Below are positions 16,977 through 26,076 of a stretch of DNA of 64,000 nt, piece after piece. How positions within the stretch are numbered: the first letter of the stretch is position 1; the number at the start of each line of letters is the position of its first letter. Below the pieces are notes generated by a model. The model was given only the letters and a program-made list of their open reading frames with translations. It made no database searches and was not told where the DNA came from. Made by a program: the position numbers and the translations under genes. Origin of the DNA: Neoroseomonas terrae (lineage in GTDB: Bacteria > Pseudomonadota > Alphaproteobacteria > Acetobacterales > Acetobacteraceae); NCBI RefSeq assembly GCF_018129025.1, contig NZ_JAAEDI010000027.1, forward strand, positions 22,569-86,568. Direction: 5' to 3'.

Positions 16977-17113
16977 TGCGCGGCCGTCATGGCCTGATCC
17001 GCCACGCCGGGTCAAGTCCAACGCATCGCGCGCCCGGGTCGAGGCCGCGGATGGACAAGTCCCCGGCCGATTGCGACCCTCGGCACAACGATACGATTAG
17101 GGAGGATTTCGCC

Positions 17114-18085
17114 GTGACTGTCACAATCGCGCGACGGGCCATCATCGCCGCCCCATTTCTCGCCGTTGGCCTGGCGCGCGCGCAGGGTGGCTGGAAGCCG
17201 GGCCGTCCGGTCACGATGATCGTGCCCTTCGCCGCCGGCTCCGGCACTGACACGGTGGCCCGCACCCTGGCCGCGCTGCTGGAGCGGGATTGGGGGGTGC
17301 AGGTGGTCGTGGACAACCGCCCCGGCGCGAACGGGGCCATCGCCGCCGTCGCCACTGCGCGCGCCGCGCCGGACGGCCAGACGGTCATGATCACCACGAA
17401 CAGCCCGCACGGCGCGACGCCGGCGCTGATGCGGCAGCCGACCTACGATCCGATTGCCGATTTCACGCCGCTTAGCCGTCTTGGGACCTACATCTTCGTC
17501 TTCGCGGTGAATGAGCAGGTGCCGGTGCGGTCCATGCCGGAGTTCCTCGCCCTGGCCAGGGCCCGGCCGGGACAGCTCACCTGTGCCTCGGGCAACGCGA
17601 CCGGGGTGGTGGGGGCGGCGATGCTGAATCGGATCGGCAACGTCGACGTGACGCATGTCCCGTATCGCTCCTCGCCGCCTGCGATGACCGACGTGATCGC
17701 CGGTCGCGTGACGTCCATGTTCGCGGATGTTGCGGCCTCCCGCGCCTTCCTGAACGAGGGCAAGCTCAGGCCGCTCGGCATCACCTCCGCGGCGCGCACG
17801 CCGCTGTTCCCCGAATGGCCGACGTTGTCCGAGGTCGGGCTGCCGGGCTTCGAACTGCTGTCCTTCATGGGCGCCGTCGGACCGGCGCGCATGCCGGAAG
17901 AGGTCGTCGGCGGCTGGAACGCCGCCATCCGCCGCGTGTGGGACCAACCCGACACGGTTCGGCGGCTCGGCGAGTTCGGCATTGAGAAGGTCACCTCCAC
18001 CCCGGCCGAGTTCGGCTCGTTCATCCGCGAGCAGGTAACGTTCTGGGGACAGCAGGCGCGCGCCGCCGGTCTGGAACCGGAGTAA
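17114..18085 (+). CDS. Bug-family (tripartite tricarboxylate) periplasmic receptor
   Basis: This is a second Bug receptor (323 residues). The GTG start has GGGAGG about ten bases upstream. A signal peptide with an Arg pair (ARRAIIAAPFLAVGLARAQ) is followed by WKPGRPVTMIVPFAAGSGTD, VVDNRPGANGAIA and the family's central segment CASGNATGVVGAAML. It is clearly diverged from the receptor at 2465-3424. No transporter membrane genes are nearby. The ligand is unknown. Confidence 0.9.
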   Translation: MTVTIARRAIIAAPFLAVGLARAQGGWKPGRPVTMIVPFAAGSGTDTVARTLAALLERDWGVQVVVDNRPGANGAIAAVATARAAPDGQTVMITTNSPHGATPALMRQPTYDPIADFTPLSRLGTYIFVFAVNEQVPVRSMPEFLALARARPGQLTCASGNATGVVGAAMLNRIGNVDVTHVPYRSSPPAMTDVIAGRVTSMFADVAASRAFLNEGKLRPLGITSAARTPLFPEWPTLSEVGLPGFELLSFMGAVGPARMPEEVVGGWNAAIRRVWDQPDTVRRLGEFGIEKVTSTPAEFGSFIREQVTFWGQQARAAGLEPE

Positions 18086-18259
18086 CGAGACAGTTCACTT
18101 GGTTGCTTTTGTTTTGTGCATGCCAGTGCCCATGCAAAAGCATCATGTCGGTATCCTGAACATCAACCTTGTCGTTACGGAGGTGTGACGCCACGTTATC
18201 AGAACCGAGACGCGCGGTGAGGGAGGCTGCGCGCTACGTCCGAAAGGGGACATGCCGAC

Positions 18260-18607
18260 ATGATCGATTCGACCCGCCTGCAGACGGCTCGTCTGGCCCG
18301 TACTCTTGCCGAGATGGCTGATGGCGGTCTGGCCGCGCGCCTCCGGCTGGAACAGGCGGCCCGCGTGGTCGGTGCGGCGCGCCGCGCCGCCGACCTCGCC
18401 GCGGTGGGTGCTCTGCGCCTGCCGGGCAGTGGCCATCCGGCCGTGCAGGCCGTGACCGAGATCGCGCGGCATTGGGACGCATCGGCGGTCACGGCGCTGG
18501 AATATGCCGAGACGCTGCCGGAAGCTGCGTTGGAACGGCTGCTGCGCGCTGCGCCGGCCTGGGCCGCGGCCTTCAGCGCCGCCACGCCGTTTCGCCGCGC
18601 AGCCTAA
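18260..18607 (+). CDS. small helical protein of unknown function
   Basis: This 115-residue protein is Ala/Arg/Leu-rich and predicted almost entirely helical (LARTLAEMADGGLAARLRLE; AARRAADLAAVGAL). There is no signal peptide, no membrane segment and no motif I recognise. AAGGGGA lies nine bases before the ATG, and codon use matches its neighbours, so it looks like a real gene. It stands alone between a Bug receptor and an SDR gene, and a strong palindrome begins at the end of its stop codon region. Confidence 0.6.
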   Translation: MIDSTRLQTARLARTLAEMADGGLAARLRLEQAARVVGAARRAADLAAVGALRLPGSGHPAVQAVTEIARHWDASAVTALEYAETLPEAALERLLRAAPAWAAAFSAATPFRRAA

Positions 18608-18643
18608 GCGGGAGGGCTGAGGGGCATCGCCCCTCCGTCCCGC
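18608..18643. repeat. palindromic element with GAGGGGC/GCCCCTC core
   Basis: This is a nested hairpin: core GAGGGGC (18619-18625), loop ATC, GCCCCTC (18629-18635), enclosed by GCGGGA (18608-18613) and TCCCGC (18638-18643). There is no U-tract on either side. The same core with a three-base loop occurs twice in the ruvC-ruvA element (59995-60017 and 60198-60220), so it looks like a dispersed repeat that may also act as a terminator. Confidence 0.55.
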
Positions 18644-18733
18644 TGTTGCCTTACATAAGCCCGGCGCGCGGCCGCTGTGCCGTGCTGCCATCCCGCGCTA
18701 TACCCGCCGCCGCGAAGAATGCGGAGCAGTTGC

Positions 18734-19513
18734 ATGTCCATCAGCGGCGCGGGTCGATCCAGGGATAGCAACGCGCCGCGGCGGGTGATGCTGCTCTCGG
18801 GCGCGTCCCGCGGGATCGGCCACGCCACGGTGAAGCGCTTCTCCGCCGCCGGGTGGCGGGTCATCACCATCTCCCGCCAGCCTTTTCCCGAGCAATGTCC
18901 GTGGGAGATGGGGCCAGAGGATCACATCCAGCTCGACCTCACGGATCCCGACGCAACGGTTGCGGCAGCCGAGGAGATCAAGCAGCGGCTGGCGCCCGAG
19001 GGCGGCCGGCTGGATGCGCTGGTGAACAATGCGGCGATCTCCCCAAAGGGCAGCGGCGGGGCGCGGCTCGGCTCGCTGGAGATGGATATCGAAGGCTGGC
19101 TGCGCGTCTTTCGCGTCAACTTCTTCGCACCGCTGCTGTTGGCGCGTGGCCTGATCGAGCCGCTGCAGAAGGCCAAGGGCTCGGTGGTGAATGTCACCTC
19201 CATTGCCGGTAGCCGCGTGCATCCCTTCGCCGGCGTCGCTTACTCCACGTCGAAATCGGCCCTGGCGGGGCTGACGCGGGAGATGGCGAGCGACTTCGCA
19301 CCGCTGGGCGTGCGCGTGAACGCCATCAGCCCGGGGGAGATCGACACCTCGATCCTGTCGCCGGGCACCGACAAGATCGTGCAGGAGCAGATTCCGATGG
19401 GCCGCCTCGGCCGGCCCGAGGAGGTCGCGCAGGCGATCTATTTCCTCTGTACCGAAGCATCGTCCTACGTGAACGGCGCGGAGCTGCACATTAACGGCGG
19501 CCAACACGTCTAG
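18734..19513 (+). CDS. short-chain dehydrogenase/reductase
   Basis: This is a 259-residue classical SDR. It has the cofactor motif SGASRGIGHA (TGxxxGIG type) near residue 22, NNAA near residue 98, a catalytic Ser in VTSIAGS, and YSTSKSALAGL with the YxxxK pair. It ends NINGGQ-like (HINGGQHV), as FabG-type oxidoreductases do. The ATG preceded by GGAG was chosen over an upstream in-frame ATG. The substrate is unknown, and neighbours give no clear pathway. Confidence 0.87.
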   Translation: MSISGAGRSRDSNAPRRVMLLSGASRGIGHATVKRFSAAGWRVITISRQPFPEQCPWEMGPEDHIQLDLTDPDATVAAAEEIKQRLAPEGGRLDALVNNAAISPKGSGGARLGSLEMDIEGWLRVFRVNFFAPLLLARGLIEPLQKAKGSVVNVTSIAGSRVHPFAGVAYSTSKSALAGLTREMASDFAPLGVRVNAISPGEIDTSILSPGTDKIVQEQIPMGRLGRPEEVAQAIYFLCTEASSYVNGAELHINGGQHV

Positions 19514-19729
19514 CATGCTTGGACGCCGGCGGCGGCATGAGCCGCGATGCAGGCGGTTGTAGCGAAAGCCGCCGCGGTAGCGGTGCGTTCGGCTCGCGAT
19601 CCTGCGCCGGCGGACCGCATCGTGACGATGGAACACAGGCATGGTCGCGACCGCAACGCACGGGGCGCCGCCTGTCGAAGGCGGCGCTTCACGTCACCGA
19701 TCTCTGATCCTCGGCTGCCGCAGGGCGAA

Positions 19730-20656
19730 CTAGCTCGCCAGCGCAGTCCGTGATGGTGGCGCCGCGTCGGCCAGAGCGGCCAGCCGTCCCCATATCCGAT
19801 CGAGGTCGCGACCCGCCGTCAATACCGGCGCGCAGGCGGTGCGCGCATAGAATCCGCTGCGCCGCTCGCTGCCGTAGTCCTTCACCAGCGCAGTCAGGTG
19901 GTGATTGTCGAAGAAGCGGCGATTGCCGTCGTCGAGATAGGATTCGGTCCAGGCGCCTTCGGACACGAGCAGCCCATGCGCCTCCAGTTCGACGTGCCAG
20001 TAGGTGATCTCGCGGCGGGAGAAGTCCTGGAGGATGCTGCGACCGTTCACCAGCAGCCGCGCCGCCACCAGGTGGCCATCGAGAAAGATGCCGTGCTCCG
20101 GCGAAACCGCCATGTCGCGATACGGGATGCCTGCGCCCAGCGCGCCGGCGCGGATCAGGATCGGCGCAACGCTTCGCGGATTCGGATGACGGTCGAGGCG
20201 TATGCGGGTGTGGCCGATCCAGGCCACGGGCCGCAGCCCGCCGGGTTGACCTGCCGTCAACACCAGGTCGCCGGCGCGGAGGGTCTCGACGGGAACCTCG
20301 CCGGCCGCCGTCGTGATCAGCGTGCCTTCGAGGAAGCAGACAACGAAGTCGCCCGGGTCGATCGGAATGTCATCGCCGCCGGCAAGCGGTGAATTGGAGA
20401 AGTAATAGTAGGTATCGCCCTGAACGCCGAGCCAGCCGTCCGTGTAGTGGCCGACATACTGGCCCCCGGTGCCGACGGCACCGGTGGTGGTCATGTTGTC
20501 ACCCTGGTTGAACACATCCCATCCAGGCTGGTCGGGAGTGTTCGAGTTGTCCGACGCCAGCACGTCGCCGGCAACGCTCGGCCCCGAGGCGGTGAAGGTG
20601 CCCGAGACGGGATCGTAGGTGCCGATCGTATAGTAGCTGGTTTCGTAGGTGGCCAT
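19730..20656 (-). CDS. Hint (Hedgehog/intein)-domain protein
   Basis: This 308-residue protein has an N-terminal Thr/Tyr/Gly-rich segment (about 1-100) and a Hint-type domain from about 105. The domain begins at Cys107 in CFLEGTLITT, followed by VETLRAGDLVLT, and has the later block MAVSPEHGIFLDG. This architecture is common in alphaproteobacterial Hint proteins that often sit at the C-terminus of secreted repeat proteins; here it forms nearly the whole protein. Autocatalytic cleavage is possible through Cys107, but no C-terminal extein with an obvious nucleophile junction is present. The gene is solitary, with AT-rich DNA (20720-20760) upstream that should hold its promoter. Confidence 0.78.
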   Translation of the reverse strand: MATYETSYYTIGTYDPVSGTFTASGPSVAGDVLASDNSNTPDQPGWDVFNQGDNMTTTGAVGTGGQYVGHYTDGWLGVQGDTYYYFSNSPLAGGDDIPIDPGDFVVCFLEGTLITTAAGEVPVETLRAGDLVLTAGQPGGLRPVAWIGHTRIRLDRHPNPRSVAPILIRAGALGAGIPYRDMAVSPEHGIFLDGHLVAARLLVNGRSILQDFSRREITYWHVELEAHGLLVSEGAWTESYLDDGNRRFFDNHHLTALVKDYGSERRSGFYARTACAPVLTAGRDLDRIWGRLAALADAAPPSRTALAS

Positions 20657-20782
20657 GATCGTCTCCCGTCCGGGGCCGGGCGGCTCGCCGCGCTGCAGAT
20701 GCCATATCATCCGCCTGCCGGATCATATGCGGCAGCAAAACAATTTGTGATTGATAAACAAGGCACCGAGACGACGAAGCGT

Positions 20783-21247
20783 TCATTTCAGAGACTTCGT
20801 CATGAATACGGTCACGCCGTCCATGAAGGGCTGCCGGTCGGTGACGACGTAGCCGCGCCGTTGGTACAGCGCGATGTTCGAACCAAAGGCCTCGTTGGTC
20901 AGTAGCCGCAGTTCCGCGCGGCCAGCGTCGCGCGCCAGTGTCTCCGCATGTACGAGCAGACGGCTGCCCAGGCCGTGCCCCTGTTGGTCGGGGCGCACGG
21001 CGACATTCTCGATCCAAAGGTGGTCGTCGCGCAGCGCCGTCTCGATGAGGGCGAGGATGGAGGGTCCGCGCTGGAACAGGTCGAAGCGGTGCTGTCGGAT
21101 GGCGGCGTCGTAGTCCACGCGCATCGGCATCGGCTCGCGGCCGATCAGCGGCACCCATGGCGCGTAGGCCGCGCGCGTCACGTCGCGGACCGCGGCGGCG
21201 TCGGCGGGGGTGGCGCGGCGGAACGCCGTGGGGGGAAGCGCTGCCAT
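20783..21247 (-). CDS. GNAT-family N-acetyltransferase
   Basis: This 154-residue acetyl-CoA-dependent acetyltransferase carries GNAT motif A as VRPDQQGHGLGSRLL (Q/R-x-x-G-x-G at residues 88-94) and a later FGSNIALYQRRGY motif B. The substrate cannot be inferred. It lies after the rho-independent terminator of the hydrolase/pdx group and is probably transcribed separately. Confidence 0.88.
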   Translation of the reverse strand: MAALPPTAFRRATPADAAAVRDVTRAAYAPWVPLIGREPMPMRVDYDAAIRQHRFDLFQRGPSILALIETALRDDHLWIENVAVRPDQQGHGLGSRLLVHAETLARDAGRAELRLLTNEAFGSNIALYQRRGYVVTDRQPFMDGVTVFMTKSLK

Positions 21248-21273
21248 GGGATGGGTCCTGTGGGATGGACATG

Positions 21274-21304
21274 AAAAACCCCGCCGACCTTGCGGTGGGC
21301 GGGG
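21274..21304 (-). terminator. rho-independent terminator (minus strand)
   Basis: In the minus-strand transcript, CCCCGCC (complement of 21298-21304) pairs with GGCGGGG (complement of 21279-21285) around an 12-base loop, and the 3' arm runs straight into TTTTT (21274-21278). It ends the pdxA-pdxJ-hydrolase transcription unit. The 156 bp between it and the hydrolase stop hold no recognisable gene. Confidence 0.8.
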
Positions 21305-21460
21305 CGCCGGAAAGACGGAGAGGTCGCGGGTGGGCCCGCTATCCTCGCGTCTTCGGATCGGGCGCGCGCCGCCGCGTCGTCGTGGGACGACGGCGTCGCG
21401 TGGTCGGCTTGGCGCTGCGCGCGATCATGGGCGGAATGGTTGCGATCCCTGTGCCTGCCG

Positions 21461-22264
21461 TCAACGCATTTCGAGGAAGTCGAGCACGGCGGCGTTGAAG
21501 GCGGCCGGGTTGTCCGCCTGCACGCTGTGCGCCGCCTTCGGGATGGTCACGCGCGTCGCGTTCGGCATCGCAGCTTCCAGCGCATCCAGGATGACGCCGA
21601 ATTGCGGCTGGGACTGGTCGCCGCCGGCGAGGAGCGTGCGGATGCGGATGCCCTCCGCCTCGGTGCGGCTGTAGGGCTTGCGCTGCTCGTTCTGCTGGCC
21701 GAGCAGGGTGCGGGCATTGGCGCGATTCACCGCCTTGCGCGCCTCGGAGCGCTTGGCCCAGGCGCCGGGCCCGCCGGTATGCTCGGCGAAGACGGCCAGG
21801 CCCTCCTCGACCTTGCCCTCGCCGATCAGGCCGGCCGCCTTCGCGAAAACGGAGGCCTGCTTACCGGCGGGCGGCGCGCCGCCGAAGGACGCGTCCAGCT
21901 CGCCGCCCGGTTCCAGCAGCACGAGGCTCTCGATCAGCTCGGGATGGTGCTGGGCGACGCGGAAGGCGATGTGCCCGCCGCGCGAATGCCCGATCAGCCG
22001 CACGGGGCCCTCGCCGAGGGCGGTGATGAAGCCGGCGATGTCGGCGGTGTGGCGGTCGATGGTGAAGTTGCCGCCATCTTCCCAGGTGCCGGGCCAGCAA
22101 TGGCGCAGGCTGACCGCCATCGCATGATGCCCGGCGCCGAAGGCTTCCATCTGGCCACCCCATGACCGCTGGTCGCCGAGCGTACCGTGGATCATCAGCA
22201 GCGGCGGGCCGGACCCGGCTTCGGCGTAGGAGAGGGGATAGCCGTCGATGGTCAGGCTGGGCAT
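21461..22264 (-). CDS. alpha/beta hydrolase
   Basis: This is a 267-residue alpha/beta-hydrolase fold protein. The oxyanion region reads MIHGTLGDQRSW, the nucleophile elbow is GHSRGG (near residue 96), and the catalytic His lies near the end in IPKAAHSVQ. The acid is probably one of the Asp residues in the LLAGGDQSQP block. The substrate is unknown. The gene starts 9 nt after the pdxJ stop and is likely co-transcribed with pdxA and pdxJ. Confidence 0.88.
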   Translation of the reverse strand: MPSLTIDGYPLSYAEAGSGPPLLMIHGTLGDQRSWGGQMEAFGAGHHAMAVSLRHCWPGTWEDGGNFTIDRHTADIAGFITALGEGPVRLIGHSRGGHIAFRVAQHHPELIESLVLLEPGGELDASFGGAPPAGKQASVFAKAAGLIGEGKVEEGLAVFAEHTGGPGAWAKRSEARKAVNRANARTLLGQQNEQRKPYSRTEAEGIRIRTLLAGGDQSQPQFGVILDALEAAMPNATRVTIPKAAHSVQADNPAAFNAAVLDFLEMR

Positions 22265-22273
22265 GGCGTTTCC

Positions 22274-23005
22274 TTATCCGTTGCGCGCGGCGTCCATGAT
22301 GGCGCGGAAGCGCTTCACCGTCGCCTCCAGCCCCTCGAAGACGGATTGCGAGATCAGGAAGTGGCCGATTGAGACCTCGGTCACTTCCGGGAAGGCGGCC
22401 ACCGGCCCGACCGTGTCATAGGACAGGCCGTGTCCGGCGTGGCAGAGCAGGCCGGCCGCCTTGGCGGCGGCGGCCCCGGCCTTCAGCCGGGCAAGCTGTG
22501 CCGGGCGGTTCTCCACCGGCCCCTCGGCATAGGTCCCGGTGTGCAGCTCGATCGCCTGCGCGCCGAGCCGCGCGGCGGCCTCGATCTGCGCCGGATCGGC
22601 CTCGATGAAGATCGACACGCGCACGCCGGCGGCGGCCAGCCGGTCGATCGCTTCCTTGAGGAACGGGCCGGCGCGCAGCACGTCGAGCCCGCCTTCCGTC
22701 GTCAGTTCCTGCCGCTTCTCCGGCACGAGGCAGCAATAGGGCGGGCGGATGCGCTCGGCGAAGGTGACCATCTCCTCGGTCGCGGCCATCTCGAAGTTCA
22801 GGGGGGCGGCGATCTCGGCGCGCGCGCGTTCAACGTCGCGGTCGCGGATGTGGCGGCGGTCCTCGCGCAGATGCATCGTCACGCCGTCCGCGCCGGCGGC
22901 GACGGCGATGCGCGCGGCCTCGACCGGGCAGGGGAAGGTGCCGCCCCGCGCGTTGCGCAGCGTGGCGACGTGGTCGACGTTCACCGAGAAGTCGAGATGC
23001 GTCAT
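22274..23005 (-). CDS. pdxJ: pyridoxine 5'-phosphate synthase
   Basis: PdxJ condenses 1-deoxyxylulose 5-phosphate with the PdxA product to give pyridoxine 5'-phosphate. The 243-residue TIM barrel contains [13 protein letters not shown] at the N-terminus, [16 protein letters not shown] (about 39-54), the active-site LNFEMA and [12 protein letters not shown]. Family length is normal. Its start overlaps the pdxA stop (ATGA), giving a coupled pdxA-pdxJ pair. Confidence 0.97.
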   Translation of the reverse strand: MTHLDFSVNVDHVATLRNARGGTFPCPVEAARIAVAAGADGVTMHLREDRRHIRDRDVERARAEIAAPLNFEMAATEEMVTFAERIRPPYCCLVPEKRQELTTEGGLDVLRAGPFLKEAIDRLAAAGVRVSIFIEADPAQIEAAARLGAQAIELHTGTYAEGPVENRPAQLARLKAGAAAAKAAGLLCHAGHGLSYDTVGPVAAFPEVTEVSIGHFLISQSVFEGLEATVKRFRAIMDAARNG

Positions 23006-23973
23006 GCGGTTCCCCGAGCGGCGGCGAGTGTGGCCGCGAGGCGGATCGCGGCGATGAGGGAGGACGGGTCGGCGCGGCCCGTGCCTGCGATGTCGAGCGC
23101 GGTGCCGTGGTCCGGGCTGGTGCGCACGATGGACAGGCCGAGCGTGACGTTCACGCCGCCCGCCATGTCGAGCGTCTTGATCGGGATCAGCGCCTGGTCG
23201 TGATAGAGGCAGATCGCCGCATCGTAGGTCGGTCGTGCGAGGGCGGTGAACATCGTGTCCGGCGGCAGTGGCCCGCGCGCGTCGATGCCGTCCGCGCGCA
23301 GGACGGCGACGGCGGGGGCGACGATGTCGATGTCCTCGCGGCCCATGGTGCCCGCCTCGCCGGCGTGCGGGTTCAACCCGGCGACGGCGAGCCGGGGCCG
23401 CGCGATGCCGAACTGGTCGCGTAGCGCAGCGGCGGTGATGCGCGCGGTCTCGACGATCATCTCCGGCGTCAGCCGCGCGATGGCCCTCGCCAGGGCCTCG
23501 TGCACCGTGACGGGGACGACGCGGAGCTCCTCCGAGGCGAGCATCATCACCGGCGGCACGCCGGTGCCGGCGATCTCGCCGAGATACTCCGTGTGGCCAG
23601 GGTGCTTGAACCCGGCGGCGGTCAGCACGGATTTCTGGATGGGGTTCGTCACCACGGCGCCGGCGCGGCCGGATTTCGTCAGTTCCACCGCCTCGGCGAT
23701 GGCGGCGATGACGGCGCCCGCATTGGCGGGGTCGGGCCGCCCCGGGACCGGCACGGCCGGCAGCCTGCGATGCAGCACCGGCAGCGCATGGGGGAAGACC
23801 GCGGTGGCGTCCTCGGATGCCGCGATCGCCTGGATCGGGACGCCGAAGGGGCGCGTCGCGTCGTCGATCAGGAAGAAGGCGGGGCCGCCGGCGCGCAGCG
23901 CGGACCAGGCGCCGGCGGCGATCTCCGCGCCGATGCCGGCGGGTTCTCCCATGGTGAGGGCGAGGGGCTGCAT
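23002..23973 (-). CDS. pdxA: 4-hydroxythreonine-4-phosphate dehydrogenase
   Basis: PdxA oxidises 4-phosphohydroxy-threonine in the DXP-dependent vitamin B6 pathway. The product (323 residues from the chosen ATG) begins [15 protein letters not shown], the family's N-terminal signature. It has metal-ligand histidines in [17 protein letters not shown] and [12 protein letters not shown] start ten codons upstream is open but lacks homology and a good ribosome-binding site. It is the first gene of pdxA-pdxJ-hydrolase. Confidence 0.96.
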   Translation of the reverse strand: MQPLALTMGEPAGIGAEIAAGAWSALRAGGPAFFLIDDATRPFGVPIQAIAASEDATAVFPHALPVLHRRLPAVPVPGRPDPANAGAVIAAIAEAVELTKSGRAGAVVTNPIQKSVLTAAGFKHPGHTEYLGEIAGTGVPPVMMLASEELRVVPVTVHEALARAIARLTPEMIVETARITAAALRDQFGIARPRLAVAGLNPHAGEAGTMGREDIDIVAPAVAVLRADGIDARGPLPPDTMFTALARPTYDAAICLYHDQALIPIKTLDMAGGVNVTLGLSIVRTSPDHGTALDIAGTGRADPSSLIAAIRLAATLAAARGTA

Positions 23974-24062
23974 GATGCTTCGCGTGTAGTCCGTGGCGGC
24001 CATCCTGACGAGGTCTTGCGCCGCGTCAAACCGGCACGCCCGGCCCGTGCTAGGACAGCCGC

Positions 24063-24800
24063 ATGGAGTTCCTGGCGAATTGCCTGCACGGTCTGACGGC
24101 GCTCGGCCCCGGCGGCGTGCCGGCGGTGATGGCGGCGCTGTTCCTCGCGGGGCTCGCCGGCGGCGCTACGCATTGCGCGGGGATGTGCGGCCCCTTCGTC
24201 ATCGCGCAGGCAGCGGCGGGGGCGGACCGGGCGCAGGCCGGCGGCGCCCTCGCCCGGCTGTCGGGTGCGGCGCTGCTGCCGTACCACCTGGGACGGATGC
24301 TCGGCTACGGGGCCCTGGGCGCGGGGGCGGGCGGGCTGGCGGGCGTGGTGGCGCTGGGCACCGGGCTGCATCTCGTGCTGGCGGCGCTGTTGGCGGTCGC
24401 GGCGCTGCTGATGTTCGCGCAGGCCTCGGCGCGCATCGCGGCGCTGCTGCCGCGGATGCCGGCGCCGCGCCTGCCGGCAGCGCTGGAACGACGGCTCGGC
24501 GCGCTGCTGGGCGCGCCGACCGGGCTGCGTGGGGTGGCGCTGGGGCTGATGCTCTCGGCGCTGCCGTGCGGGCTGCTGTATGGCGCGCTGGCGGGGGCAG
24601 CCGCGACGGGCTCGGCGCTCGGCGGGGCGCTGGTCATGGCGGCCTTCGTCGCCGGGACGGTGCCGGCGCTGATGGGCGTGGCGTTGCTGGGCCGCTTCTT
24701 CGGGCGGCGCGCGGGGCCCGCGATGCGGATGGCCGGCGCGGCGCTGTTCGCGCTGAACGGGGCCATGCTCGCGGCGATGGCGGTGCGCGTCGTGGCCTGA
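24063..24800 (+). CDS. TauE/SafE-type membrane protein (cytochrome oxidase-associated type)
   Basis: This 245-residue integral membrane protein has about six to seven helices and an early HCAGMCGP motif (residues about 38-45), followed by [15 protein letters not shown] and a later [12 protein letters not shown]. These motifs belong to the sulfite exporter TauE/SafE-like family that recurs beside ccoNOQP-GHIS clusters and is thought to aid oxidase maturation or metal handling. The cbb3 cluster lies 3 kb downstream with an MFS gene and a DUF2189 gene between. Confidence 0.83.
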   Translation: MEFLANCLHGLTALGPGGVPAVMAALFLAGLAGGATHCAGMCGPFVIAQAAAGADRAQAGGALARLSGAALLPYHLGRMLGYGALGAGAGGLAGVVALGTGLHLVLAALLAVAALLMFAQASARIAALLPRMPAPRLPAALERRLGALLGAPTGLRGVALGLMLSALPCGLLYGALAGAAATGSALGGALVMAAFVAGTVPALMGVALLGRFFGRRAGPAMRMAGAALFALNGAMLAAMAVRVVA

Positions 24801-24852
24801 CTGGACGCCACCCCGCAAGGCGCCGAGACTTCCCGCACTGGGAAGGAAACGC

Positions 24853-26076
24853 ATGCCGGACGGCGCCACGGGCGAGAGTATCGAAACCCGACAATCCTGG
24901 ATCATCGCCGTCACCGCCGTGGCGATGCTCGCGCTCGCCGCCGGCGGGCCGCTGACGGTGGTGATCGGCCTGGTGCCGATCAGCGAGACGCTCGGCGCCG
25001 GGCGGTCGGTGCCGTCGCTGGCCACCTCGCTGGCCTATCTGGGGTCCGGCGCGGGCGGCGTGATCTGCGGGCTGCTGGCTGCACGGGTCGGACAGCGGCT
25101 GGTCGCGATCATCGGCGGCGTGGCGATCTTTGGCGGCCTCGCGCTGGCGTCGCTGGGGCAGGGGTGGTCGCTGCTGGCCGGGATCGGGCTCGGCGTCGGG
25201 CTGTTCGGCAACGGGGCGCTGTTCGCGCCGATGGTCGCCTATGTCTCGCTGTGGTTCGACCGGCGGCGTGGCACGGCGCTGGCGCTCGTCTCCTCCGGCC
25301 AGTACATCGCCGGGTTCCTCTGGCCTTTCGTGTTCGAGCGTTCGATCGCAGCCTTCGGATGGCAGGCGACGATGCTCGCCTATGGCGCCTTCGCCGCGAC
25401 GGCGGTGGTGACGCTGGCGGCGTTGTTCGTGACCCCGGCACCGGTGCCGCGGGGCGGGCTGGGCACCATGCAGGCGGTGAAGGGGCGGCGCGTGCTCGGC
25501 ATGCGGCCCAACGTTGCGATGGCGCTCATCTCGGTGTGCTCCTTCCTGTGCTGCGTGCCGATGGCGATGCCGGCCGCGCATCTCGTGGCGTTCTGCGGGG
25601 ACCTCGGCATCTCCGCGTCGCGCGGCGCGGCGATGCTGTCCGTCCTGCTGCTGTCCGCCTTCGTCGCGCGGCAGTTCTGGGGCTGGCTGTCCGACCGGAT
25701 CGGCGGGTTGTGGACCGTGTTCGCCGGGTCCTGCGCGCAGGTCGTCGGGATGCTCGGCTTCCTCGCGACGCAGGACGAGGCCGGGCTGTTCTTCGTCGCC
25801 GCGGCCTATGGCCTTGGCTTCGGCGGCATCATCCCGGCCTATGTGCTGGCGATCCGGGCACTGTTCCCGGCGATCGAGGCATCCTGGCGGGTGCCGGCGC
25901 TGCTGTTCGTGAGCCTGTCAGGCATGGCCTTCGGCGCCTGGCTGGCCGGGGCGATCTATGACCGTGTCGGCTTCTACGCCGCGGCGTGGTGGGCGGGGAT
26001 CGCGGTGAACCTCGTGCAGCTTGGCCTGGTGGCGTTCCTGCTGCTGCGACAGCGGCGGGCGACGGCGCAGGCCTAA
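24853..26076 (+). CDS. MFS transporter
   Basis: This 407-residue major facilitator protein has about twelve hydrophobic helices in two halves with a cytoplasmic linker near residue 200. The loop 2-3 type signature is loosely present (LWFDRRRGTALAL). It resembles the oxalate/formate or monocarboxylate antiporter-like MFS members (FxxWxxxxG and SLWFxxRRG pattern), but the substrate is open. Its end overlaps by 4 nt the end of the convergent DUF2189 gene. Confidence 0.86.
   Translation: MPDGATGESIETRQSWIIAVTAVAMLALAAGGPLTVVIGLVPISETLGAGRSVPSLATSLAYLGSGAGGVICGLLAARVGQRLVAIIGGVAIFGGLALASLGQGWSLLAGIGLGVGLFGNGALFAPMVAYVSLWFDRRRGTALALVSSGQYIAGFLWPFVFERSIAAFGWQATMLAYGAFAATAVVTLAALFVTPAPVPRGGLGTMQAVKGRRVLGMRPNVAMALISVCSFLCCVPMAMPAAHLVAFCGDLGISASRGAAMLSVLLLSAFVARQFWGWLSDRIGGLWTVFAGSCAQVVGMLGFLATQDEAGLFFVAAAYGLGFGGIIPAYVLAIRALFPAIEASWRVPALLFVSLSGMAFGAWLAGAIYDRVGFYAAAWWAGIAVNLVQLGLVAFLLLRQRRATAQA

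Noticed and set aside
18086..18259. Weak stem with T-rich arm (18112-18139) as a terminator of the second Bug receptor gene
   Set aside because: The stem has only five contiguous pairs beyond the A/T stretch plus a mismatch, and no clear U-tract after it.
24634..25581. 315-codon minus-strand frame opposite the MFS gene
   Set aside because: The product is Arg/His/Gln-rich low complexity, typical of the antisense of hydrophobic GC-rich genes.
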